From the IMG/VR virus record IMGVR_UViG_3300025909_000003, positions 1 through 42,286 of that record: a stretch of DNA of 42,286 nucleotides. The stretch is one strand, 5' to 3'. A program made the position numbers and the translations under genes. Positions within the stretch are counted from its first letter, which is position 1. Each line of letters opens with the position of its first letter. Below the pieces are notes generated by a model. That model saw only the letters and a program-made list of their open reading frames with translations. It did no database searches and was not told the DNA's origin. Positions 22,268-28,740 of the stretch are shown in pieces. The stretch is from a virus.

Positions 22268-22300
22268 CTCCCATGCACTTCAGATCAGTGCTGATGGGAG
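22268..22300 (-). promoter_or_regulatory. Leader hairpin over the first left-operon ribosome site
   Basis: Arms CTCCCATGCACT (22268-22279) and AGTGC-TG-ATGGGAG (22287-22300) pair over 12 base pairs with a 2-base bulge and a 7-base loop. On the minus-strand transcript the downstream arm includes most of the GGGAGG ribosome site of the gene at 22261. It could control translation of the first pL gene or act as an RNA protein-binding site. Confidence 0.5.
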
Positions 22301-22302
22301 GG

Positions 22303-22346
22303 TGTCTATCGGATTATCCGATACCCGTCAATCGGTTTTTCAGATA
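22303..22346 (-). promoter_or_regulatory. pL promoter with CI operators
   Basis: On the minus strand, TTGACG (22331-22326) and TAGACA (22308-22303) are 17 bases apart. The spacer holds a perfect palindrome TATCGG-ATTAT-CCGATA (22307-22323), and a second imperfect site AATCGG-TTTTT-CAGATA (22330-22346) overlaps the -35. The same architecture is seen at pR. CI bound here would block the left operon. Confidence 0.7.
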
Positions 22347-22673
22347 TTATTTTTCGTAGGGGCGGGTAGTCTCTAGTTCACGGGCGAGCGTCCACGCCGC
22401 TTGCGCGAGATTCGTGAACGGATGGTCTTTGCAGAAATTATCCATCCACGCGTTCATGCTGCTGACCTCGGCATTGACGGCGGGGCGCCGGTATTCGTTG
22501 TGGGCCGACATAAACCCCATTAGCCAAGCCTGTAGGCTGTTGCCCCGATATGGACTGCCTTGCCGTTCGTCGATCCATGCGCCGCAGGTGGTGCGGTTGG
22601 GGAAATTAAAGATAGGGATCATCCCATTTTGGGCAGGCGTAACCATCGCCAACAGGACAGCAGCAGCGATCAA
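22347..22673 (-). CDS. Exported Cys-containing protein in the lambda rex position
   Basis: A 108-residue protein with an N-terminal signal-peptide-like segment (MIAAAVLLAMVTPAQNG) and a mature domain with Cys in TTCGAWIDER and DNFCKDHP, the kind of paired-Cys, helix-rich periplasmic domain seen in Rap1a/Tai-like immunity proteins. The start TTG 22673 overlaps the CI stop (TTGA); GTG 22694 is an alternative. It lies between cI and pL, exactly where lambda keeps rexAB, so it should be expressed in lysogens. Superinfection exclusion or lysogenic conversion is inferred, not shown. Confidence 0.65.
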   Translation of the reverse strand: MIAAAVLLAMVTPAQNGMIPIFNFPNRTTCGAWIDERQGSPYRGNSLQAWLMGFMSAHNEYRRPAVNAEVSSMNAWMDNFCKDHPFTNLAQAAWTLARELETTRPYEK

Positions 22674-23251
22674 TCGACCATCCCGCCTTTCCACACCACG
22701 CGCCCGATGACGCGGTAGTGTCCCTCACCAAGAGGGAATTCCTTATGCTCTGGATTGGTGGACATAGGCACGAAGCGCGCCGGGTTCGCCTTGTAGCGCT
22801 TTACGGTCGTTTCATACTCGGCATTCTCGATCAGATAGACCTTGCCATCGTAGAGCTGGCGCTGAGCCGGATCGACCAGCACATATCCCCCGTCCTCGAT
22901 CAGCATATCCATACTGTCGCCCTTCACCTCGATAGCAAAGGCATCCTTGCTACCGATGGCTGACGGTATCGACATCGTACCTATCGGCACGCCCACGGCC
23001 TCTCTCCAGGCCCCCGCGTTCGACAACCCAATAATGGGTACCGTCTTAATCGGTTCCGTGGCCCCCGCGACCAGCTTGAGGTGCGAGTAGATCCGCCGCG
23101 CTTCCTCAACGCGGACGTTGCGCTTGCCTTTGAGAAGTTCTGACAACGCAGACTGGCTCGGCAGGCCGACAGCCTTAGCCACTTCGGTCTGATTAGTGCC
23201 TTGCTCTTTGATGGCTCGGCGCACGGCTTCTGGATCGAAGGCAAATTCCAT
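22670..23251 (-). CDS. CI-type phage repressor with S24 peptidase domain
   Basis: A 193-residue repressor. Residues 9-60 form a helix-turn-helix (QTEVAKAVGLPSQSALSELL). The C-terminal domain is LexA/S24-like: an Ala-Gly-type cleavage region near NAGAWREAV, the nucleophile Ser in GDSMDMLIEDG and the Lys in the strand TTVKRYK. This predicts SOS-induced self-cleavage and prophage induction. ATG 23251 is chosen because the frame extension to 23434 runs antisense through the Cro gene. An operator-like palindrome starts 2 bases upstream, consistent with autoregulation. Confidence 0.9.
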   Translation of the reverse strand: MEFAFDPEAVRRAIKEQGTNQTEVAKAVGLPSQSALSELLKGKRNVRVEEARRIYSHLKLVAGATEPIKTVPIIGLSNAGAWREAVGVPIGTMSIPSAIGSKDAFAIEVKGDSMDMLIEDGGYVLVDPAQRQLYDGKVYLIENAEYETTVKRYKANPARFVPMSTNPEHKEFPLGEGHYRVIGRVVWKGGMVD

Positions 23252-23252
23252 G

Positions 23253-23268
23253 TCCGATACATATCGGA
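23253..23268. promoter_or_regulatory. Operator-like palindrome at the cI start
   Basis: TCCGATA-CA-TATCGGA is a perfect inverted repeat with a 2-base centre, directly before the cI ATG. It uses the same TATCGG/CCGATA half-sites as pL and pR but in outward order, so repressor binding here may differ from the other sites. It overlaps the place where a ribosome site should be; cI has no clear AGGA. Confidence 0.55.
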
Positions 23269-23311
23269 ATGGATGCCTCAATGCGTCTGGCAAATCCAGA
23301 TAATTCATGGC

Positions 23312-23340
23312 TTGTGCATTATCGGAAAAACCGATAGAGT
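23312..23340 (+). promoter_or_regulatory. pR promoter with CI/Cro operator
   Basis: TTGTGC (23312-23317) and TAGAGT (23335-23340) flank a 17-base spacer containing TATCGG-AAAAA-CCGATA (23320-23336). The operator starts 2 bases after the -35 and runs into the -10, exactly as at pL. It should drive the Cro-like gene, which begins only 7 bases after the -10, so the transcript is nearly leaderless. Confidence 0.65.
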
Positions 23341-23347
23341 GCGCGAT

Positions 23348-23590
23348 ATGACCATAGTGCATGAGATTTTTGATGCTCTCGGTGGCGCTACGCGGATCGC
23401 GGAAGCCATCGGGGTTCCCATGAAAACGGTGCATTCGTGGAAGCTGCCGAGCGATAAGCGCCCGGCCAATATTCCGCCCTGGCGTAGGCCTGCAGTTCTG
23501 ATGGCCGCACAGCGCGCCCGCAAAGAACTTTCGCCAGAAGCGCTAGCCTATCTTGCGTCCTCAGATCGCGCGCCACGGAGCGCGGCGTGA
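23348..23590 (+). CDS. Cro-like helix-turn-helix repressor
   Basis: An 80-residue protein with a YdaS/Cro-type HTH: IFDALGGATRIAEAIGVPMK then TVHSWKLP, followed by a helix and a basic tail. It is the first gene from pR and diverges from cI, the standard Cro position, so it should repress cI and favour lytic growth. No ribosome site is apparent and the start is very close to the predicted transcription start. Confidence 0.78.
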   Translation: MTIVHEIFDALGGATRIAEAIGVPMKTVHSWKLPSDKRPANIPPWRRPAVLMAAQRARKELSPEALAYLASSDRAPRSAA

Positions 23591-23592
23591 TG

Positions 23593-23859
23593 TCATATTT
23601 CCTCGCCGGCCACGCGAACGTGCGGCGGTCGCTGCGGAAGGACGCGAATGTTCTGTCCGTGCTTGGCGCGAAACGCTTCAATAAGCGCTCTGCCCTCTTC
23701 AATATAAACCTCGAACACATGCATGGGCATGGCTGCTCGGCACTGTCCGTTACGTATAACGTAGACGAGCCCGCCACATTCCCTGAGTTCCGGTGCATCC
23801 ATGACAAGGGCAGGATCACACTCCGCCGCACCAATACTATTACCCACGCTACACCCCAT
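23593..23859 (-). CDS. Hypothetical protein (88 aa), antisense in right early region
   Basis: An 88-residue minus-strand ORF ending 3 bases past the Cro stop, convergent with it. Its sequence (RECGGLVYVIRNGQCRAAMP, later VYIEEGRALIEAFRAKHG) looks like real protein, whereas the overlapping plus-strand frame at 23590-24105 looks random. No ribosome site is clear; ATG 23802 (MDAPELREC) is an alternative start. Function unknown; a lysogenically expressed moron is possible. Confidence 0.45.
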   Translation of the reverse strand: MGCSVGNSIGAAECDPALVMDAPELRECGGLVYVIRNGQCRAAMPMHVFEVYIEEGRALIEAFRAKHGQNIRVLPQRPPHVRVAGEEI

Positions 23860-23989
23860 TCGACCCGGCCAAGCAAGCCGAACGATGGTTCATGTAGGAC
23901 AAATCCACGCGACGCAACTGACCGAAAGTTCAGGTTGCTGGCGCTGCAACCGTTTACACCGGGGTTTTCTTTATCTCGGTTGAGGGAAT

Positions 23990-24013
23990 TTAACGGTTGT
24001 GAACATCCGTTAA
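23990..24013. promoter_or_regulatory. Inverted repeat TTAACGG-N10-CCGTTAA
   Basis: A perfect 7-base inverted repeat with a 10-base centre, in the gene-poor stretch 23860-24101 ahead of the right early operon. The TAACGG core is shared with the operator cluster of RHH regulator 1 (10528-10592), suggesting cross-regulation. It is unrelated to the CI half-site. Confidence 0.45.
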
Positions 24014-24020
24014 CTGTTTC

Positions 24021-24094
24021 GCGCGGGATCGCCATCCCTGCGCGGGCTGGCGGGACTACCCCCACACTGGTCCCGCCAGCTTCCTTTTCGGGGG
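24021..24094 (+). terminator. Tandem hairpins before the right early operon (tR1-like)
   Basis: A GCGC-GGGAT / ATCCC-T-GCGC hairpin (24021-24044) is followed by a perfect 10-base-pair stem GCTGGCGGGA/TCCCGCCAGC (24046-24055, 24071-24080) and then TTCCTTTT. This resembles an intrinsic terminator, though the T-run is interrupted. Its place after cro and before the next genes matches tR1 of lambdoid phages, where antitermination decides read-through. Confidence 0.5.
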
Positions 24095-24101
24095 TGCTGT
24101 C

Positions 24102-24278
24102 ATGACCGCTCACCAAGCCATTGTCGCTGCCGGTGGATACTTCGCCGGCTTCATCACCGTCCTTTTGTGGCTCCGCAGCAAGATCACCGAGAATCTTGTC
24201 GATCAAGCTCCCGATGAGAACGGGACCGCTGGAGCGGGTGGGGCGGACATCATCAATCATTCTGGGGAGGGCCAATAG
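24102..24278 (+). CDS. Small membrane protein (58 aa)
   Basis: A 58-residue ORF with one membrane helix (about residues 6-24, IVAAGGYFAGFITVLLWL) and a polar Gly/Asp-rich tail. It starts just after the tandem hairpins and ends directly before the next ATG (TAGATG). A start-proximal GGGGG acts at best as a poor ribosome site. Function unknown. Confidence 0.55.
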   Translation: MTAHQAIVAAGGYFAGFITVLLWLRSKITENLVDQAPDENGTAGAGGADIINHSGEGQ

Positions 24279-24749
24279 ATGCCGCATCGCAGCAATTCCG
24301 CGAACGAAACGTCTTTGGTTTCGCGCGATCGTGTAATCGAGACCATGGCGAAGATCATCCGCAAGGAAGTCTATGTTCGCCAATCGATCACGCTCGCTAA
24401 GCTGGCTGAGGATAGCGGCATAGAGAAGCGTGTCCTGGATAGCTGGCTGGCTGACAGCCCTGAGCAGCAACGCGAACCGAAGCTTTCTGCCGCGCTATCT
24501 GTGGCATGGGTCCTCGGGAAGCCCGCAGTGAACGCCGTTATGGCGATGATCGGATACGGCGCCGCGCAGCTCGGTGACTCTGAGGCCAGTGGTCCCGCTA
24601 AAGATGCTGTCGAAATGCTTGAGAACGTCACGCGGTTTGTCCGCTGCGCTTCCGATAACGTGATCGACCACACTGAAAAGCCAATCACCACCGAGGCGGC
24701 AGACAACGTGATTGCGCTTGCCCTCCCATACTCTAGCCGGAGGGCTTAG
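24279..24749 (+). CDS. HTH-type early regulator, CII-position protein (156 aa)
   Basis: A 156-residue protein with GGGGAGGG before its ATG. Residues 30-62 (YVRQSITLAKLAEDSGIEKR, then VLDSWL) form a likely helix-turn-helix. The C-terminal half is helical and acidic. Its place after cro is that of cII in lambdoid phages, but the sequence does not look like CII, so only a DNA-binding role is proposed. Confidence 0.6.
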   Translation: MPHRSNSANETSLVSRDRVIETMAKIIRKEVYVRQSITLAKLAEDSGIEKRVLDSWLADSPEQQREPKLSAALSVAWVLGKPAVNAVMAMIGYGAAQLGDSEASGPAKDAVEMLENVTRFVRCASDNVIDHTEKPITTEAADNVIALALPYSSRRA

Positions 24750-24751
24750 CC

Positions 24752-25351
24752 ATGGTCCGGGGGGACGAAACCAGACAGCGCATTAGCTGGACACCGGAAC
24801 TGATCGAAAAAGTCAGGATCGGCGCGGCTACGGGCATGACCGATCAGGCGCTAGGCAAGCTCTTGGGCATGTCGCGCAATTCCATCTGCGGTGCGCGCTT
24901 CCGCTTCGATATTCCGAGCCATCATGACCGCTTCGCTCCACGCGAGCTTCCCGATGGATTCCTGGAACTGTCTCCCACTATGACGGTGGTAGAGGCGGCA
25001 AAGCACTTCAAAGCTTCCAAGACATCGATCCGCAATTGGAACAAGGCCAACGGAATTACGCCCAAAGCGACGGTGCGCCCAGTGCGACCGAAGCGGGTTT
25101 CTACGCCGGTTGCGCCCAAGCCGCGCAAGAAGAAGCTGCCAGCCAAGCTGAGATTGGTAGGCGGTCAATCGCCGCGTCGAGACGATGGGATCGCTGCGTG
25201 TGCCCAGCTTTACCTTCAACGCTTCGGTCCGGTCATACGCGCCCGCACAGTCGATAGGCTGGCTGCCAACGATCAATGGATCGTCATGGGCCGGCGCGTC
25301 TCCGAACCCGAAATGCTCGCTATGGCTGAGCGGAAGGGTTTTGCAGCGTGA
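24752..25351 (+). CDS. Double-HTH, GcrA-like DNA-binding protein (199 aa)
   Basis: A 199-residue protein. The N-terminus (ISWTPELIEKVRIGAATGMT, then LGKLLGMSRNSICGARFRF) is laid out like the GcrA N-terminal HTH of alphaproteobacterial cell-cycle regulators. A second HTH follows (VVEAAKHFKASKTSIRNWNK), then a very basic linker and a C-terminal helical part. CGGAGGG precedes the ATG. It probably binds DNA in early regulation or replication; relationship to GcrA is by pattern only. Confidence 0.65.
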   Translation: MVRGDETRQRISWTPELIEKVRIGAATGMTDQALGKLLGMSRNSICGARFRFDIPSHHDRFAPRELPDGFLELSPTMTVVEAAKHFKASKTSIRNWNKANGITPKATVRPVRPKRVSTPVAPKPRKKKLPAKLRLVGGQSPRRDDGIAACAQLYLQRFGPVIRARTVDRLAANDQWIVMGRRVSEPEMLAMAERKGFAA

Positions 25352-25548
25352 TCGCCGCATCCGCCGTAAACTCCAACTGGTCGCTCCTTGAGCGCGTCAT
25401 CACCTCGGAAATGTCCGATGGTGAATATCACGGCCCTGTGCCTCGTCACCTGTTGGTCGATCGCGATCCATGCCCGCGCTGTGGTGCCCGCAAGGATCTA
25501 GGCTGCGGCCACAACGCAACCTTCATCGGTGTGGAGATGCACCTGTGA
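25348..25548 (+). CDS. Zinc-finger-like protein (66 aa)
   Basis: A 66-residue protein starting at GTG 25348, overlapping the previous stop (GTGA). It contains CPRCGARKDLGCGHNATF, a plausible zinc site. Small proteins with this Cys pattern are frequent in phage early operons. Function unknown. Confidence 0.65.
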   Translation: MIAASAVNSNWSLLERVITSEMSDGEYHGPVPRHLLVDRDPCPRCGARKDLGCGHNATFIGVEMHL

Positions 25549-25727
25549 GCCGCGCCAAGCCCAAGATCGAATATGCCCCATGGACGCCACGCGCTCGCGC
25601 ACCTTGGGTGCAGCGGCTCGATGTGTGGTCGTGTCTCTGTGGCCATCGTCAAGAGGGCGACAAGTCCCCGTGCCAGATGTGCGGCGACCAGATGCAGCTC
25701 GTCCGCGCTGCGGGGACCGCCTCCTGA
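25545..25727 (+). CDS. Zinc-ribbon protein (60 aa)
   Basis: A 60-residue protein from GTG 25545 (GTGA overlap). Residues 30-48 hold CLCGH and CQMCG, a two-knuckle zinc ribbon. The TGATG junction couples it to the DUF1064 gene. The longer frame from 25470 overlaps the preceding gene and is not used. Confidence 0.65.
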   Translation: MSRAKPKIEYAPWTPRARAPWVQRLDVWSCLCGHRQEGDKSPCQMCGDQMQLVRAAGTAS

Positions 25728-26098
25728 TGGGCGCATACAACAAATTCCGAGCCCAGCCGCAGGAATGCGAAGCGGGGCACCTGCACGCTAGCAAAAGCGA
25801 GGCCCGCCGCTGTGCTGACCTGACTGCCCTGGAGGCTGTCGGACATATCACGCATCTTGAACAGCAGCCGGAATACCGGGTCGTCATCGATGGCAAGCTG
25901 GTGTGCCGGTATCTGGCCGACTTCCGCTACCGCATGGCCGATAGCGGGCTGCTTATCGTGGAGGACGTCAAGGGCGTCACCACGCCGGTATTCAATCTCA
26001 AGCGCAAGCTGGTCGAGGCGACCCATCCCGGCGTCGTTATTTCGATTTATCCGCCCAAGAAGCGGAAGGCGCGCAAAGCTAAGGCGAAAGCTGCGTGA
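25727..26098 (+). CDS. DUF1064 family protein, nuclease-like (123 aa)
   Basis: A 123-residue protein with the DUF1064 pattern: HASKSEARRCADLTALEAVG, HLEQQPEYRVV, YLADFRYRM and VEDVKG with a later FNLKRKLV. The E...D...E-x-K series fits a PD-(D/E)XK nuclease, of the kind proposed to resolve recombination or replication junctions. The C-terminus is very basic. It lies directly before the replication initiator and is coupled to it by GTGA. Confidence 0.82.
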   Translation: MGAYNKFRAQPQECEAGHLHASKSEARRCADLTALEAVGHITHLEQQPEYRVVIDGKLVCRYLADFRYRMADSGLLIVEDVKGVTTPVFNLKRKLVEATHPGVVISIYPPKKRKARKAKAKAA

Positions 26099-26754
26099 GC
26101 ATCCGTCTCATGACAGCGGCGTGGGCCGTCCATTTGCCAGACAGCGAGAAGCTTGTGCTTCTCGCGCTGGCGGACTGCGCCAATGACGAGGGTGGATGTT
26201 GGCCGTCCATGGCCTCTCTGGTCAATAAGTGCAGCAAGTCTGATCGCACGATTCAAGCCTGCATCAAAGCTCTGGTCGATAAGGGGCACATCGATCGCGA
26301 CGAGAAGCCAGGTAAGGGCTGCTACTACACGGTGCACCCCCGAAGCGACTTCACCCCCGAAGCGACTTCACCCCCGAAGCGACTTCCGCTTACCCCCGAA
26401 GCCGCTTCGGACAAACCGTCAAGAACCTCCAATTCCTCAGAAGCTAAAGCTTCTTCGGATAAGGTCATTTTGCTGCCTGAGCATGTTTTGGATGAGTGGA
26501 GAAAGGTCGCTGACCGTTGCGGTCTCGCCAAGCCACGCAAGCTGGATGCGACACGGCTTCGCAAGCTGAGAGCGCGCATCAAGGAACACCCCATCGAAGA
26601 CTGGTTCGAGGTGTTCGATGCCATCGAGCGAACACCCTGGATGCACGGCGACAACGATCGCGGATGGCGCGTCAACTTCGATTTCATCCTCGAACCATCG
26701 AAATTCAACAAGCTTCTGGAGGGAACGTATGAACGATCAAACGCCGTTCAGTAG
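26095..26754 (+). CDS. Replication initiator with helix-turn-helix (O-like, 219 aa)
   Basis: A 219-residue protein. The N-terminal 75 residues are a helix-turn-helix of the type found in phage replication proteins (EKLVLLALADCANDEGGCWP, SMASLVNKCSKSDRTIQACI). A Pro/Ser-rich linker follows, encoded by four 17-base repeats, then a C-terminal helical domain (EHPIEDWFEVFDAIERTPWM). By analogy to lambda O, the protein would bind repeats in its own gene and recruit host helicase; no helicase or loader is encoded here. The start is GTG with a GTGA overlap. Confidence 0.72.
   Translation: MSIRLMTAAWAVHLPDSEKLVLLALADCANDEGGCWPSMASLVNKCSKSDRTIQACIKALVDKGHIDRDEKPGKGCYYTVHPRSDFTPEATSPPKRLPLTPEAASDKPSRTSNSSEAKASSDKVILLPEHVLDEWRKVADRCGLAKPRKLDATRLRKLRARIKEHPIEDWFEVFDAIERTPWMHGDNDRGWRVNFDFILEPSKFNKLLEGTYERSNAVQ
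26337..26409 (+). repeat. Iterons, candidate replication origin
   Basis: Three contiguous 17-base repeats CCCCCGAAGCGACTTCA (26337-26353, 26354-26370, and 26371-26387 with one change) are followed by a fourth, CCCCCGAAGCCGCTTCG, at 26393-26409. Each contains a GAAGC-type palindrome. Seventeen is not a multiple of three, so the protein does not repeat: selection appears to be on the DNA. An AT-richer stretch with the palindrome AGAAGCT-AA-AGCTTCT follows near 26440-26456. This is the lambda-ori arrangement inside the initiator gene. Confidence 0.68.
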
Positions 26755-27001
26755 GCGCGGAGAAGGCCCTAAGGGGATTAGCAAGTGGTCCTTGGTGGGT
26801 ATCGGCCCGGAAGCCGAGCTTGGCCGGATGGAGCGTTACTGCGCTGAAATGAACTCCCGCGATCCGTATCGCCGGATGTGGTTCGTAGGCACGATGGAGG
26901 ACGGTCGCCGCTTCGTGGACTGCCGCGACCGTAAAACCGGCGAGTTCGGCGCGCCTCGGCAGATCACCGGAAACCCGATCATCGATCGCGATGACCAGTG
27001 A
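26729..27001 (+). CDS. Hypothetical protein (90 aa)
   Basis: A 90-residue polar protein with GGAGGGAAC before ATG 26729, overlapping the initiator gene by 26 bases. It is rich in Arg and Asp with no hydrophobic segment (RRMWFVGTMEDGRRFVDCRD). No family recognised. It is coupled to the next gene by GTGA. Confidence 0.62.
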   Translation: MNDQTPFSRRGEGPKGISKWSLVGIGPEAELGRMERYCAEMNSRDPYRRMWFVGTMEDGRRFVDCRDRKTGEFGAPRQITGNPIIDRDDQ

Positions 27002-27222
27002 CCCCCGATCCCATCATAACCCGCTGCATACCCTCTGGAGAGCGTCAACCTGGATTGATGGCGATAAAGACGGGGAAGCATACCGAACTGGTGATCGCTG
27101 AATGTTCGGAAGAAGCGCAGGCAAAGCTTATCGCAGCCTACCATGCGAAAGATGCTGAGAGATTAGTAATCGAGAAGCTGAAGCGTAGGCCGGAAGTGAT
27201 TGAGGGGGAGTTTGCGAAATGA
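26998..27222 (+). CDS. Hypothetical protein (74 aa)
   Basis: A 74-residue protein from GTG 26998 (GTGA overlap). The C-terminal half is one charged helix (EEAQAKLIAAYHAKDAERLV). No motif assigned. Coupled to the next gene by ATGA. Confidence 0.6.
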   Translation: MTPDPIITRCIPSGERQPGLMAIKTGKHTELVIAECSEEAQAKLIAAYHAKDAERLVIEKLKRRPEVIEGEFAK

Positions 27223-27410
27223 GCGATATTGTTATGATCTGGATCGGCGGAGGATTGCTTACGCTGTTCTTGGCTGGGTTCAACCGGCCAATGAAACGGA
27301 TGGCGCCCGCACCTTTCATAGACTGGTCCACACTCATTGTCTGGCCAATCCAGCTTCCTAGCGAGGTCGCAAGCTTTGGCGCGGCGGTTCGTCGCGGTTG
27401 GAAAGACTAG
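27219..27410 (+). CDS. Small membrane protein (63 aa)
   Basis: A 63-residue protein with one N-terminal membrane helix (about residues 3-20, DIVMIWIGGGLLTLFLAG) and a second weakly hydrophobic region. The ATGA overlap supports the start. The following 107 bases (27411-27517) show no gene or clear signal except the ribosome site of the next gene. Confidence 0.6.
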   Translation: MSDIVMIWIGGGLLTLFLAGFNRPMKRMAPAPFIDWSTLIVWPIQLPSEVASFGAAVRRGWKD

Positions 27411-27517
27411 GCTGGTGGGCCCGTCGCAAATCGGCAGCCCGATAATCTTGGCACGACCTTCCAACGCACCCAATAACCAATCGGTTCAAACAATTACGCA
27501 TGTGAAAGGAAAGTGAG

Positions 27518-27919
27518 ATGAACAACCTGAGCTGGCTGCTTTACCTGGCAGACGTAACCGGAAGCGTTTCGACCGTTCTGAGCATTGCCGCCACCGTGAG
27601 CGGGGCCGCTTGCATTGTGCTTTTCATTTGGTCTGCCGTTCTTGCTGGATCGTCGCCGACTATCTGGTCATGGGACGACAAGGAAACCAAGATCGCTGCG
27701 CACAAGGCGGCAACGGCAAATTGCAAGAAGTATGGGTTTGTCACTCTGCGGGTGGCAATTCCAGCAGCTTTGGTCGCAAGCCTAATCCCATCGCAGAACA
27801 CCGTCTACGCAATCGCCGCATCGCAGACGAGCGAACAGGTTCTCAAGAGCCAGACCGCCCAAAAGGCCGTGCAGGCGCTCAATCATTGGCTCGATAAGCA
27901 AATCTCGGACAGCAAATAA
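27518..27919 (+). CDS. Membrane protein with two helices (133 aa)
   Basis: A 133-residue protein with GAAAGGAAAG before the ATG. Two hydrophobic segments (about residues 20-44 and 74-90) flank a soluble loop containing SPTIWSWDDKETKIAAHKAA; the C-terminus is a polar helix. Lipid-facing early proteins of phages sometimes serve exclusion or DNA-replication anchoring, but no family is recognised here. Confidence 0.62.
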   Translation: MNNLSWLLYLADVTGSVSTVLSIAATVSGAACIVLFIWSAVLAGSSPTIWSWDDKETKIAAHKAATANCKKYGFVTLRVAIPAALVASLIPSQNTVYAIAASQTSEQVLKSQTAQKAVQALNHWLDKQISDSK

Positions 27920-27947
27920 TCCCATCTCACACACCGGGGGAATACCA

Positions 27948-28514
27948 ATGAGCAAGGCGGACAAAATTGCACGGATGGCAGCCCGTCTTGCGACGGCTGG
28001 AGAGGTTCCACCACGTACCGAGCTTGAAGCGCGTGCGCGTGAACTGCGCGAGATCGCGGCCAATGAGGTTGAGCCGATCATACCGGCTATTGCGCTACAA
28101 AACGGTGACTATGCCAAGGAAGGTAACCGGACGCTTCGCAATCGCGGCGGTACACCTATTGCCCGCTGGCGCGGTGATAAGCGGCTGAGCGAGCCGCAGA
28201 ACCTTGCAATCGACTATTGCATTCGCCTGTGGGAGCGGGCCGGGCGCCAATCGCTCACAATGGACCCCATGAAGGTTATCGGCCTTCCGCCATCGTCAGG
28301 CTGGTCTCAGCAAGAGGCGCTCGACGAGCTGGCACACTTCAAGAAGTCGATTCCGACCGCATACTGGAGCGTCTACGAGAATGTCTGCCGCTTTGACGAG
28401 CCGGCAGGAGTCGCGGGTTCCAAGCTGGCGACCAACAGCCGCTCTGCCGTGGACGCGGCCTTCACATGTGTCTGTTTCGTCGCGGATCTAATCGCCATGT
28501 GGAAGCGTTTCTGA
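27948..28514 (+). CDS. Last early gene, positional Q-antiterminator candidate (188 aa)
   Basis: A 188-residue basic protein. The N-terminus is a charged helix (MSKADKIARMAARLATAGEV); the middle (RWRGDKRLSEPQNLAIDYCI, RLWERAG) is conserved-looking, and the end is helical with several Cys. No Q-family motif is recognised. It is the last gene before a 320-base gap and the late operon, which is the place of Q in lambdoid phages, so late-gene activation is proposed from position alone. Confidence 0.5.
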   Translation: MSKADKIARMAARLATAGEVPPRTELEARARELREIAANEVEPIIPAIALQNGDYAKEGNRTLRNRGGTPIARWRGDKRLSEPQNLAIDYCIRLWERAGRQSLTMDPMKVIGLPPSSGWSQQEALDELAHFKKSIPTAYWSVYENVCRFDEPAGVAGSKLATNSRSAVDAAFTCVCFVADLIAMWKRF

Positions 28515-28530
28515 TCCATTCTCTATCAGG

Positions 28531-28561
28531 GCGCATTTTGTTCTTGCAATGGTGCGCATTT
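28531..28561. repeat. Direct repeat pair GCGCATTT in the late-leader gap
   Basis: GCGCATTT occurs at 28531-28538 and 28554-28561, 23 bases apart start to start, about two helical turns, with TTGCAA between. They lie at the head of the gene-free stretch 28515-28834, where a late promoter and antitermination site should be. No convincing -10 was found. Confidence 0.25.
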
Positions 28562-28740
28562 AAGTGTAAGGGAATGGATAGTGGTCGAAGTAGCGACCGC
28601 GAGAGATCATACGGCGCTCTTGCTTCACGGCTTGGGCGCTGTTTTCGTTTCAGGCGCAATTCCGCATGATAGCACTCAGACAAGCGGAATAGCGTATTAG
28701 TTTGCGCGTCCGATCCCTGCATACAGATTTCGGACAGCGC

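Noticed and set aside
23590-24105. Plus-strand 171-codon ORF starting at a TGATG overlap with cro
   Set aside because: The product has a random composition, runs through an inverted repeat and two hairpins, and overlaps the more protein-like minus-strand ORF at 23593-23859.
26337-26409. CRISPR or microsatellite
   Set aside because: Units are contiguous without spacers, only four, and lie in a replication gene; iterons explain them better.
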